From Paraburkholderia panacisoli (lineage in GTDB: Bacteria; Pseudomonadota; Gammaproteobacteria; Burkholderiales; Burkholderiaceae), in the NCBI RefSeq assembly GCF_008369935.1, contig NZ_VTUZ01000013.1, positions 124,001 through 188,000 of the forward strand: DNA of 64,000 nucleotides, read 5' to 3'. The position numbers and the translations under genes were made by a program. This document shows, in pieces, positions 44,511-53,467 of this stretch. The notes below the pieces were generated by a model, which worked only from the letters and a program-made list of their open reading frames with translations, was not told the origin of the DNA and ran no database searches. Numbering within the stretch: position 1 is the stretch's first letter; every line of letters begins with the position of its first letter.

Positions 44511-46121
44511 TTAGACCAATGCAGGTGCTTGCAGATGGAGTGTTGACATGACCCTGGCGAACCGCTGGCGGAACTTCTCAGGGCTGCTTCCGGTGGCCGC
44601 CACGTAAAAGTCGGGGCGCAGCAACACGTATTTCGCGTCGATCGCGTCCAGCCACCTGGCGTAAGTGCCCTCGACATCGACCGCATCGCACGCGGTGCCG
44701 GGCGCTCCAATCCTTACGGTCAAGCCATCCAGTAGGTCAAGCTGCTCCCGCTGTTCCTCGGTCAATGCCGCAGCCGGATCCGCGCCCAGTCCGATCAACA
44801 TCCAGCCATGGCCAACGGCCTGGTCGAGGCGATCACGTCTGCCATTGACCTCGACCACTCCCTGCCCCGACAACTCTCCGGCATGGGCGGAGTCGGCGCA
44901 CCACGCGCCATGACCAAGGTGGCAGATATCGGTCGGGACGGGTTCGTTATTGCGCCTGGCGAGATCCGCCTTCATTTTCTCGTCGCGCTCGGCCGCCTCA
45001 TTTTCGTCGGAAATGCAGATGATCTTGCCGAGTTCCTGGCTGAAGTTGATGTAGTGCTTCACGTGTTCGACGCGCTCGGTTGAGTAGCTGTCCAACACCT
45101 CAAGTCCGAACTTGCCTTCAAGTATGGAGTTAAGGCGCCACCCAAGGGCAACTGCATCGCGCAGACCCGCGCACATGCCTTCACCGGCGAAGGGCGGCAT
45201 CAAGTGGGCCGCGTCGCCAGCGATGGCACAACGGCCGCTGTTCCATACGTTGGCCCAACGAGCCTGGAAACAGTAGACCGCGCTACGCTCCAGCTCGGCG
45301 TTCTCCGGCGTAAGTCCCCAAGGCTTGAGGAGTTCCCAGGCCTGTTCCGGTTTTTGAATTTCCTCCACCGACTCATCGGGCCGCACCATGAATTCCCAAC
45401 GACGTCGCCCCGGGCCGCCCGGCACAATCGTGGTGGGACGCTTCGGATCGCACAACTGCCATTGGCTCGGCGTCGCCTGGTAATCACCCTTCGGGATCAG
45501 GTCAAGAATGAGCCAATTGAAGAAGTAGCCTTTGTCTTCACTTTCGATGCCCAGGCTCTGACGCACGAAGCTGTTCGCACCATCGGCGCCGACCACGAAC
45601 TTCGCGCGCAGCGTCCGGGTCTCGTCATTCGGGCCGACTTCTTGCGGATTCCTTTGGAGAGAGAGCTGTACTCCTTCGGCATCCTGCGACAGTGCCACGG
45701 CGTCCCAACCGCGAAGCTGCGTGACATTGGGAAGGCTGTCTACGATGCCGGTCAAGCGGGCTTCCAGGTCCGGCTGGTTGAACCAGTAGCGCACGCGCCA
45801 GCCCGAAGCCGATGTGCTCTGCCAATCGACGATCTGCAGGTTCTCGCCCTTCGCGTCCTTCCAGTAATACAACTCGTCGTGGAAGTCGACCGCCGGATCG
45901 TTATCAGAGTCGATCCCTAGCGTCGCCAGTATGCGGGCAATTTCGTGATCGTAAGTCACCGCGCGCGGCCGGCCGTAAGCCTGAGACCAACGTTCAATCA
46001 GGGTGACGCGCTTGCCTCGCTTGCCAAGCAAGATGGCGAGCAGCGTGCCCACGGGTCCGCCGCCGACGATGGCAACGTCGGTATCGAAGCCGCTCAAGCT
46101 GGATGAAGTTGAAGCATTCAT
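44511..46121 (-). CDS. FAD-dependent aromatic monooxygenase (resorcinol hydroxylase / MhpA-like)
   Basis: A 536-residue class A flavin hydroxylase. FAD motif VAIVGGGPVGTLLAILLGKR; RPRAVTYDHEIARIL as in MhpA-type enzymes; FVVGADGANSFVRQSLGI (DG motif); and CAIAGDAAHLMPPFAGEGMC (GD motif binding ribityl). The C-terminal thioredoxin-like domain is present (VRIGAPGTACDAVDVEG; YVLLRPDFYVAATG). Given a maleylacetate reductase and a hydroxyquinol dioxygenase directly downstream, hydroxylation of resorcinol to hydroxyquinol is the likely reaction. First gene of the operon; divergent from TetR. Confidence 0.9.
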   Translation of the reverse strand: MNASTSSSLSGFDTDVAIVGGGPVGTLLAILLGKRGKRVTLIERWSQAYGRPRAVTYDHEIARILATLGIDSDNDPAVDFHDELYYWKDAKGENLQIVDWQSTSASGWRVRYWFNQPDLEARLTGIVDSLPNVTQLRGWDAVALSQDAEGVQLSLQRNPQEVGPNDETRTLRAKFVVGADGANSFVRQSLGIESEDKGYFFNWLILDLIPKGDYQATPSQWQLCDPKRPTTIVPGGPGRRRWEFMVRPDESVEEIQKPEQAWELLKPWGLTPENAELERSAVYCFQARWANVWNSGRCAIAGDAAHLMPPFAGEGMCAGLRDAVALGWRLNSILEGKFGLEVLDSYSTERVEHVKHYINFSQELGKIICISDENEAAERDEKMKADLARRNNEPVPTDICHLGHGAWCADSAHAGELSGQGVVEVNGRRDRLDQAVGHGWMLIGLGADPAAALTEEQREQLDLLDGLTVRIGAPGTACDAVDVEGTYARWLDAIDAKYVLLRPDFYVAATGSSPEKFRQRFARVMSTLHLQAPALV

Positions 46122-46429
46122 GTCTGTCTCCTTGATCGAAACTTTGGAATGGGAACTGTCGGTGGTCGATCGAGCGTGTTTTGCCGTGTCCGGCGACGGC
46201 CCTGAAGGGCGCGATTGCCGTTCGCCATCGCATGAAACAGAATGTAGTTCGAAAATGAATGTTCGTCAGTTATGGTTTGTACTCAACTATGGTGTTCGGT
46301 CATTTCATAGTGTGAGCACGACAGTGGGTGGTCGGGCGAAGGTCCAAGCGGCCCGCGAACACGTTCCAGTGGGGTTAATTCCTATTGGGGTGCCGAAACT
46401 GGAATTGACGCGCACGCGGAACCGCGAGC

Positions 46430-46447
46430 CCATTCATACTAGAATGG
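46430..46447. promoter_or_regulatory. Perfect palindrome before TetR gene (operator candidate)
   Basis: CCATTC (46430-46435), ATACTA, GAATGG (46442-46447). It ends 28 bases before the TetR start and lies in the 354-base divergent region with the monooxygenase gene. Half-site GAATG recurs near 46240 and 46256. A typical position for autoregulation and operon control. Confidence 0.6.
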
Positions 46448-46475
46448 TCGTCATGGTTGAGACAGTGAGGGCAAT

Positions 46476-47129
46476 ATGAGTACATCGGAAGATCCGACGG
46501 CGCCTTCGGGGCGCGTGGCCCGCCGGCAGCGCCGCAACCGCGATGCGCTGATTCGCGCGGCTGGCGCGGTCATGACCGAAAAGGGCATCGACGCCGCCAC
46601 GATGCTTGAGATCGCCGAGCGGGCCGATGTGGGGGCCGGCACGGTCTATAACTATTTCAAGTCCAAAGACGAACTTGCGGTCGCAGTGCTCGAAGAAATG
46701 ATGCACGACCTCGCCGTGGAGATCGAAGAGATCACTGTTGGGTTTGAGGATCCGGCGCAGGTCTATGCCTTTGGAGTGCGTACCGTGCTGCACACCGCGA
46801 CCACCGATCTGAGTTGGAAGCAGATGCTCTATCGCTCAGAAGTCATTGCGGATGCGCTTTTCCGGCGCATGGGACCGTTTGCGATACGTGACCTGCGACG
46901 TGCTGCGCAGGCTGGCCGCTTTCAGGTTCCCGACGCCGAACTGGTTTGGCGGCTGACCGCACACGCGATAGTCGGAGTCAGCCTGGCGATTACGACGGAG
47001 TCGGTACCACCCGGCGCGAAAGACGAAATCGTCGTGCGATTGCTTTGCATGACTGGCATTGGCGCCGATGCTGCTACAGACCTGGCCGCGCATTTGCCCA
47101 TTGATCAAATTGCAAAGAATCCCCGCTGA
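46476..47129 (+). CDS. TetR-family transcriptional regulator
   Basis: A 217-residue regulator. HTH at about residues 20-70: RRNRDALIRAAGAVMTEKGI, DAATMLEIAERADVGAGTVY and NYFKSKDELAVAVLEEM. The C-terminal ligand domain is all-helical and unclassified. Divergent from the resorcinol/hydroxyquinol operon, with a perfect palindrome in the shared control region, so it probably represses that operon until an aromatic inducer binds. Confidence 0.93.
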   Translation: MSTSEDPTAPSGRVARRQRRNRDALIRAAGAVMTEKGIDAATMLEIAERADVGAGTVYNYFKSKDELAVAVLEEMMHDLAVEIEEITVGFEDPAQVYAFGVRTVLHTATTDLSWKQMLYRSEVIADALFRRMGPFAIRDLRRAAQAGRFQVPDAELVWRLTAHAIVGVSLAITTESVPPGAKDEIVVRLLCMTGIGADAATDLAAHLPIDQIAKNPR

Positions 47130-47286
47130 CGCCTGGCGGGAATGCCTATAGTGCCGGGGCGCCGGAGCGGCTTTCGGATGCGGGTCCGCTTCGTTGGTCT
47201 GTCCGAAGCAGCCGTCCGGTGTCAGGCTTCGCTCACCAGCAGCAGTAGCCACTGTGCTGAACCCGTTGGCTTGTCGCGGCAAGCAC

Positions 47287-48393
47287 CTACAAAGGCCAGT
47301 TCGCCCGTGCCCAGTCCACCAGGTTTACCAGATTGTCTCCGCCGCTTACCGAATTGTCGGCGTCGCCGTTGAAACTCACCTCGCTCGATACCACGCCACA
47401 CGCACGAACTTGACTTCCATTTTCAAACCAGGCGAAAAATGGGCCGCCAGAGTTTCCATGATTGAGGCTCGCCTCCGTTTCCAAGGTTTGACCGTCATCG
47501 TCTTCATAATCGTCTTCGAAGGACTGCCAGCTCTGCACCGCCGGTCGCTCCCCGCTTGCGACATCGAATGGATAACCGACGTTCTCCCACACATTGAGCC
47601 CCCTCCATCCATCGTCAAAGCTCGTCGTGCCGATGTAGCCCAGCCGGTTGCCCAGTGGATCAAACAACCGCAAGACCGCGTAGTCATGAGACAGATTGAA
47701 GTCTGAGTCGTCAGTGCCGTAGTGGCGGGCGTCGCTCACATAGGAAGAGCCGAACGGTTCGGTGCCGTCAAAATAGTAGGGAGTGAACTTCATCCACCAG
47801 TTACCGGTTGCGATGCTATTCCAAGGCATGACGTGACGAGCGGTCAAAACGAGGCGGTCGCCTATCAGCACGCCGGACCCGGACGTGCCGTCGCTGGTAA
47901 CAATCTTTCCGGTGAGTAGCCATGGCCAACTTGTGTCGAACAGGACCTGGCGCGCATCTCCGGGAAAAACCGTAAGCGGTTTCACCTTGCGCCCCTTCCC
48001 GTCTCGCATCTGCGGCCGCGGTCGCTGAATTCCTGTCTTCGGGACGAATCGGACGCCCATCCATTCAGGCCTGAACGACGGATGGCCGGAGATCTTGCCC
48101 ATCGTATCAGTCCGTTCGTGTCTCTGGACCGTGCCGCCCATCGGCAGCGCCTGGATCGATCCGACACTTTTCTCAATGGTGATTTTCCACAGGCTTTGAT
48201 CGTCGGGGCGTACATCGATTCGCTGACATCTCACTTTCGGCGAAAGCTCCACACCGGAAGGAATAGTTACGTAGATAGCCGGCCCGATGGATTTTGAGGG
48301 TAGGTGAGGGTTCTCTTTGGTGGCGGATAGCGGACTGAGGGACTCGAGCTCTTCCCTTGTCATTGGGCGCGGGCGGTTTGCGTGAGAAGGCAT
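47287..48393 (-). CDS. Trypsin-like serine protease with unknown N-terminal region
   Basis: A 368-residue protein. The S1-type catalytic triad is visible: His in VLTARHVMPW, Asp in HDYAVLRLFD, Ser in NHGNSGGPFF. The protease domain occupies about residues 150-368, opening GTSGSGVLIGDRLVLTARH. The first 150 residues are proline/basic-rich and match nothing I recognise; there is no signal peptide, so secretion would need another route. ATG 48393 has GGGAG seven bases upstream. It stands alone between the TetR gene and an MFS relic. Confidence 0.85.
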   Translation of the reverse strand: MPSHANRPRPMTREELESLSPLSATKENPHLPSKSIGPAIYVTIPSGVELSPKVRCQRIDVRPDDQSLWKITIEKSVGSIQALPMGGTVQRHERTDTMGKISGHPSFRPEWMGVRFVPKTGIQRPRPQMRDGKGRKVKPLTVFPGDARQVLFDTSWPWLLTGKIVTSDGTSGSGVLIGDRLVLTARHVMPWNSIATGNWWMKFTPYYFDGTEPFGSSYVSDARHYGTDDSDFNLSHDYAVLRLFDPLGNRLGYIGTTSFDDGWRGLNVWENVGYPFDVASGERPAVQSWQSFEDDYEDDDGQTLETEASLNHGNSGGPFFAWFENGSQVRACGVVSSEVSFNGDADNSVSGGDNLVNLVDWARANWPL

Positions 48394-48661
48394 TTCGATT
48401 CTCCCGAAGCGGTTGATGGATTTGACGCGAGCAGGCAATTGAAAACTCTTCTCTGCACTGAAAACGAACTTCGCGCTTCCGTTTCAAGTGCAGTGCCGGC
48501 TGCCAGGAAGTACCAAGGTGGCCCCGGTGGGGCGCTTGTTTGCTGCTAGAGGGGCGACCATAGGCTCGCGACCGCTTGCAGTGGAAGTTCGGTCCACCGT
48601 TGAAGCAGGTGAACGGCGGAAACGGGTCGACACACGTTAGTGGCCGTCGGGCGGCGGACGG

Positions 48662-49014
48662 CCTGTTGATTGTCGCCGCGATGCCGATCGGCAGCGGTCC
48701 TTCCGTGAAGCCCAGCGCGATCCGGCAGATTTTTAACGAGAACAGCGAGCCGACCATGTCGGTCAAACCGGTTGCGACCGAGGTGAGGATCATTGAAATA
48801 GAAAAAACCCGCTTTACCCCGAACTTCGACACAAGCCATGCCGAGGGAAGCTAGGCGATCGCATAGGCGATCAGGAAAAGACTGACCAGCGCGCCGGCTT
48901 CGGCGTTGCTCATTGAGAATTCTTTCCGCAGGAACGGCAGCGCGACGCCAAGGTTGGCGCGGTCAGCAGCGGCGATCGTATAAATGACGAAGAGCGTCTC
49001 CGCGCCGACACCCC
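48662..49014 (-). pseudogene. MFS transporter relic (5' part, with in-frame stop)
   Basis: Minus-strand frame encoding FVIYTIAAADRANLGVALPF, LRKEFSMSNAEAGALVSLFL, IAYAIA, then TAG at 48851-48853, then LPSAWLVSKFGVKRVFS and LGFTEGPLPIGIAATIN. This is helices 1-4 of an anion:cation-symporter-type MFS protein; the stop replaces the expected glutamine codon by one base, and homology ends abruptly at 48662. Dead gene. Confidence 0.8.
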
Positions 49015-49236
49015 GCCCAGTCCTATGGCTGTGAGATGTGACGCCACGCGTACTCGTGATAAAACCTTCCGGTCACGCAACTGTTACGACCAAATCCTGT
49101 GGGCTGCATGCTTGCAGGTTGTGTTTGCCTCGCGATACAACGCCTCGACTCCCACGCGCTTCATTAAGGTGCCGACATGCCTGCGCCCGGCCCTGATGTG
49201 TTCTCGACATCGCCGTGCCAGCATTTGAACCAACGC

Positions 49237-49599
49237 TCAAGCGGACGCCGGATTAGGCGCGAAGAGCAGCAGAACGCTCACCAGGAGAAGTGCGACTCCA
49301 GTGAGCGTACGCAGTGAAGCCCCCTCCCCCAGAGCTGCGCCAAACAGTGTTATCTCCAAAATCGTGACTGCGACCATCAGCGGATATGCGATGCTCAGCT
49401 CAACGCGCTTTAAAGCAATTGCATAGAGGACAAATCCCGCACCATAAGCGCCGATAGCGCCGAAGCGGTACAGTAGAGGACGCGTCGCAAAGCTAAGGAG
49501 GAACGCACCATTATCCGCCGGCATCTTCCCGGCAAGACGGAGAAGAATACTCGCGAGCGCACTACAAGAGCCACTCAACAGAAGCGTGATGTATGACAT
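49237..49599 (-). CDS. SMR/EamA-type small membrane transporter (possible lipid-linked sugar flippase)
   Basis: A 120-residue protein with four hydrophobic helices: MSYITLLLSGSCSALASILL, GAIGAYGAGFVLYAIALK, RVELSIAYPLMVAVTILEI, LTGVALLLVSVLLLF. This is the size and topology of small multidrug-resistance-like proteins and of ArnE/ArnF flippase subunits; the conserved SIAYPLM motif supports it. ATG 49599 lies 18 bases after the UbiA-fusion stop, so the pair is co-transcribed. Co-occurrence with a polyprenyl-phosphate transferase favours a flippase over drug efflux. Confidence 0.8.
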   Translation of the reverse strand: MSYITLLLSGSCSALASILLRLAGKMPADNGAFLLSFATRPLLYRFGAIGAYGAGFVLYAIALKRVELSIAYPLMVAVTILEITLFGAALGEGASLRTLTGVALLLVSVLLLFAPNPASA

Positions 49600-49617
49600 G
49601 GCAAGCAAGTAATCGGG

Positions 49618-51039
49618 TTATACAGCCGCGACAACTGTCGCCACACACAGGAAAATGACGAGCAAGCTAAAGCGGTTCTTGACTGCATAGACGACAGGAT
49701 CGTCGTGCATCTCACCGCGGAACGCAACCATCCACACCCGACTTACCCAATACAACAGCAAACCGAAGAGCACCCACAAGGCGTGCGGATGGCGATAGAG
49801 AGCGTGGACATCTGATGAGTTCAGGTAAAGAGCAAAGATCAGCACCGCAACATATCCCGAAGCTGTTCCGAACGAACGCAAAATACCCAAATCGTGCGTG
49901 TCATAGCCACGTCCTGAGGCGGACGCCTGCCCATTGCGAAGCAGCCCATCGAGTTCGGTATAGCGCTTTACCATGGCAAGGCTCAGAAACATCATCACTG
50001 AGAACAAGATGAGCCAGTCGGACAAGGGAATATCGCCAGCCGTACCGCCTGCTATGATGCGGCTCGTGTAGAGCGCGGCAAGAGCAAAGACATCCACGAG
50101 CACGAGGCGCTTGAGCTTGAACGAATACAGCAGCGTGGCGACGAAATAGGCGGCCAGTACCACACGGAACAGCGGCTCTAATCGAGACGCCAGGGCGATC
50201 GCCGCGAACAGGAGCGTCACCGTGAGCATCATTCCAAATGTGAGCGATAATTGCCCCGACGCAAACGGCCGATGCTTTTTGTTGGGATGGCGGCGATCAG
50301 CATTCAGGTCGAGCATGTCGTTCAGCAGATATCCGGCTGACGCACAAAAGCTGAAAGCAAAAAAGGCGGTCACCTCCGCCAACACCGTCGGCAGATCAGT
50401 GAAACGGTGTGACGCAAGAAGCGGCACGAAGATCAGCAGGTTCTTCACCCACTGATAGACACGCATCTCTTTGACGACCAGGCGCCAAAGTGAACGCTTG
50501 TCTTCAAAAACGAGGATGGCCTGGTTGACCTTCTTTGCCGCAGCCGCGATGCGGCGATCGCCTACAACGATCGCCCGACGCGCCTGCTTCCAAACCGGCA
50601 AATCCGCTAGTCCGTTACCGCAATAATCAAATCCGCGATCACCGAAATGATCAGTTAGCGCACGGCCCTTCTCACTGCCCTTGAGATTGCGGACTTCGTC
50701 ACTGGCAAGCACGCCGCTGAAGAAGCCGAAATGACTGGCGATTTGATCAGCGAGTTGTTGATTGGACGCCGTACAAAGATAAAGGTCTCGCCCGTTCTCA
50801 CGTTGGTCGCGCAAAAAGCTGACGAAACTCGTGTTGTAAGGTAAAACCGAGACGTCGATGGAGATGCGCTTCGCGATTTCGGCTTTCAAGTAGGCTCTGC
50901 CCCTCAATAACCAAACGATGCAAGCAAACAAGTAAATGGGGTTTTTCTTGACGAGCATCAGGAACGACTCGGCAAGCAAGTCCGTCGAGGTTAGTGTGCC
51001 GTCGAGATCCACGCACAGGGGAACGCTTACGTCTGTCAT
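49618..51039 (-). CDS. HAD phosphatase - UbiA prenyltransferase fusion
   Basis: A 473-residue fusion. Residues 1-190 are a HAD-like domain with VDLDGTLTSTD (DxDxT at 10-14), YLCTASNQQLAD and the acidic GNGLADLPVW motif. Residues 195-473 are a UbiA membrane prenyltransferase with eight to nine helices and the metal motif NDMLDLNADRRHPNKKHRPF; KRYTELDGL lies in the second conserved loop. The arrangement resembles decaprenyl-phosphate 5-phosphoribosyltransferases, whose product is then dephosphorylated; the HAD domain could perform that step. Downstream SMR gene suggests export of the lipid-linked sugar. Confidence 0.85.
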   Translation of the reverse strand: MTDVSVPLCVDLDGTLTSTDLLAESFLMLVKKNPIYLFACIVWLLRGRAYLKAEIAKRISIDVSVLPYNTSFVSFLRDQRENGRDLYLCTASNQQLADQIASHFGFFSGVLASDEVRNLKGSEKGRALTDHFGDRGFDYCGNGLADLPVWKQARRAIVVGDRRIAAAAKKVNQAILVFEDKRSLWRLVVKEMRVYQWVKNLLIFVPLLASHRFTDLPTVLAEVTAFFAFSFCASAGYLLNDMLDLNADRRHPNKKHRPFASGQLSLTFGMMLTVTLLFAAIALASRLEPLFRVVLAAYFVATLLYSFKLKRLVLVDVFALAALYTSRIIAGGTAGDIPLSDWLILFSVMMFLSLAMVKRYTELDGLLRNGQASASGRGYDTHDLGILRSFGTASGYVAVLIFALYLNSSDVHALYRHPHALWVLFGLLLYWVSRVWMVAFRGEMHDDPVVYAVKNRFSLLVIFLCVATVVAAV

Positions 51040-51895
51040 TTCAAGACCACCCTCTCATTTTCCCTTATACGACGCCACACGCCTTCGAAGCCAAATTATG
51101 GATCTACAGATAGATGCCGCATTTTCAGCCTGTTAGGGAGGCAGGCAACGCAGCTTTGCAACGATGAAGGCTTTTCACGATCGAAAGCACAATGACAAAC
51201 CCAACGTACGACCATAGGAACCAGCGGACAACGCGCCAGAGATGACGATGAACATGAGCGCTGCTTCCAGGCCAGTCACTGCATCGCCGGTATTGAGCAC
51301 GCCTGGTTCGATCGTTTCGGCGATGCGGCGGCATCCTTGGATGACGAGTCGAACAAGGAGCCACAGAGCGATTTGCGGATATTCGAAGAGTGGCAGCGAA
51401 GGCGTCGCGTGTTTGCTGGTAACCTGGATGTACGCGCTTTTGCATCGCCCATACATGAGCCCACAGTACACTGCGCCTGACCTGCTGCTCGGCTGACTCT
51501 CGCCGTTCGAGAACTCGTTCGCGCTTGCGCTTCATAAGATTCCCCATTGGTCTGCTCTGTCTGTCTGGAGCGCGATCTTGGCGACGCTCAGCGGCTCGAG
51601 CCAACCTTTATAGCCTGCTATCTAACCACGTTGATCAAGACACGTTCGCCGACCGAACGCTTCGATGGAGTCCGAAGCTTTTCGGCCTTTTCCCGATGCC
51701 GCTCATCACGGTGACAGTACAGCTCAGTCCCTCTCTATCGGGCTCTATAGTCGGCAACGCCTTGAGCCGAAGACGTTGCAATGGAAGAGGACAAGGAACA
51801 ACGACAGCCTGCTTGATGCAACGCGTCGTATGATGCCTTGTCGAGACCCCGTGTAACTCTCATGCGTCGTGGTCGTCTAACGTCAGTAATTGAAC
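51040..51895. other. Region between UbiA-fusion and polytopic protein; possible degenerate membrane ORF
   Basis: About 850 bases. On the minus strand two overlapping frames (51125-51604 and 51175-51471) each contain hydrophobic stretches (RWFLWSYVGFVIVLSIV; LEAALMFIVISGALSAG), which may be a small membrane gene broken by frameshifts, but no family is recognised. 51605-51895 shows nothing supportable. Confidence 0.3.
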
Positions 51896-53467
51896 TCAAC
51901 GAGGATGCAGTTCATAGAGCCGATGTTCGGGTAAAGTCGCAACGAGTTGCCAACCATCAAGGGCCTCGGGTAGGCGCCGGTACGGGTCGAACACCGCAAG
52001 ATAGACCGCCGTGAACCGGCTTTGAAGGTCTGGAAAGCGATCCAGCAGTTCAGTCGACCACGCGCGCAACATGGCGCCATTTGCTTCGAAATCCGGTTCC
52101 CGGTTAGAGCTTTTGTCCTGGAACTGCCTCAATGCTACGTTCTCGCTCCGGTAAAGCACGGGTTGCTGGCCCGCTTTGAGATACAAATCCGGCACGAGAA
52201 CGCCATGCACTGTTGCGAGCGCCACCACCTTGTCCAAATATGGGTTCCAGCGGTGAGGGTCTTTCCATGGAGACGGGTAGGTGGTGTCTTGCTTGTACTG
52301 GAACAGGACGGAACCGGTCTTCAGAGACGCGAACGTAGTGCGGTAAGCCTGAATGACAGGCCTGCCGCCCCGCCAGTCCTCAGTCACGGTCACAATCCGG
52401 AAAACAAAGACAAGCGTGAGCGCGAGCGCGCCGATGCGTTGAAGACGTGGTGCCACCGAATTTCGTATGCTAACCAGCGCAGTCAGCAAAAACGCGAAGC
52501 TGAGCCCACATCGCTCGATCACACCGTAGGAAGCAAACGCGTCAAACGGTGCGAGCAGGACTACCAGCGGAAGTGCGAACACGGTTATCCGGAACTCTGG
52601 CTCGCACGTCCACCATCTGAGAACGAAACCAGTGACCACGAACAAGCTCAAACCCGCCACGATCGCCACATCACCTGCGCGATTGCCCACTGATAAGACA
52701 TCGATGCAGTAAGCGATCTTCGAGAGTACGCGGACAAGGCCGAAGTTGGTTGACCCATGAAGGCCACCAGTGCTGCTGCGGACCAACAGTGCAAGGGGAA
52801 GCAGCAACGGAACAAGGCTCGCGGCCGCGTGGCGAGCCAGTGAATGAATCGAGATCTTCCTCTCTCGAAGAAGACAGCTAAGTTCCCACGTGCCTGTGAT
52901 CAGAGCGAACACGGCGAGCGGAAACAGATGGCAAAAATAGATAACAAGGGCACTGCAGCACGAGACCAGGATCCGCGCGAGGGTGGCCCTGCGCAACGCC
53001 ACATGCACGGCGATCGCCCAAAAGCAAACGCCAAGACCAAACAGATAGTTGTCGTAGCCGCGTATCAGTATCCAGTTATAGAGCAGCAAGAAGCTGATAA
53101 ACGGTAACCATGACCAGCGACCATTGGCAACACGGCTCAGCACCAAGCAGCCCGACGTCAGTAGCCCGAGTTCAACAAGGGTAAACAGCCAGGCGGCCCA
53201 TTCTACCGGTATGAACTTCGTGAACCACGGGACAGTCAGGTCCATGGCAAGGTCAGGCAAGACATCCCATTGAACGACAAAATTTCTAACGTACGATGCC
53301 GGATGAGAAAGGATATCGACCCGGACGATATTGTAAAAGTGTTGCCCGAGAGGAGGAACCGACGTGGTGAGGAATGGCACCGACGCAACCACGGTTGCAA
53401 TAAGCCACACACCCCACAGATGCAATGGCGAAATGCCAGTATTCATTTGGTTTCTGACAGTCATCAA
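51896..53467 (-). CDS. Polytopic membrane protein, GT-C glycosyltransferase-like
   Basis: A 523-residue protein with roughly ten to eleven hydrophobic segments in the first 370 residues and a soluble C-terminal domain of about 150 residues, the layout of GT-C lipid-linked-sugar transferases. No diagnostic catalytic motif is certain; an early loop contains DILSHPASYVRNFVVQWDVL, where GT-C enzymes place acidic residues. Start may be M1 or M8. Same strand as the HAD-UbiA and SMR genes, 850 bases upstream of them, so a joint role in transferring a lipid-linked sugar is plausible. Confidence 0.6.
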   Translation of the reverse strand: MMTVRNQMNTGISPLHLWGVWLIATVVASVPFLTTSVPPLGQHFYNIVRVDILSHPASYVRNFVVQWDVLPDLAMDLTVPWFTKFIPVEWAAWLFTLVELGLLTSGCLVLSRVANGRWSWLPFISFLLLYNWILIRGYDNYLFGLGVCFWAIAVHVALRRATLARILVSCCSALVIYFCHLFPLAVFALITGTWELSCLLRERKISIHSLARHAAASLVPLLLPLALLVRSSTGGLHGSTNFGLVRVLSKIAYCIDVLSVGNRAGDVAIVAGLSLFVVTGFVLRWWTCEPEFRITVFALPLVVLLAPFDAFASYGVIERCGLSFAFLLTALVSIRNSVAPRLQRIGALALTLVFVFRIVTVTEDWRGGRPVIQAYRTTFASLKTGSVLFQYKQDTTYPSPWKDPHRWNPYLDKVVALATVHGVLVPDLYLKAGQQPVLYRSENVALRQFQDKSSNREPDFEANGAMLRAWSTELLDRFPDLQSRFTAVYLAVFDPYRRLPEALDGWQLVATLPEHRLYELHPR

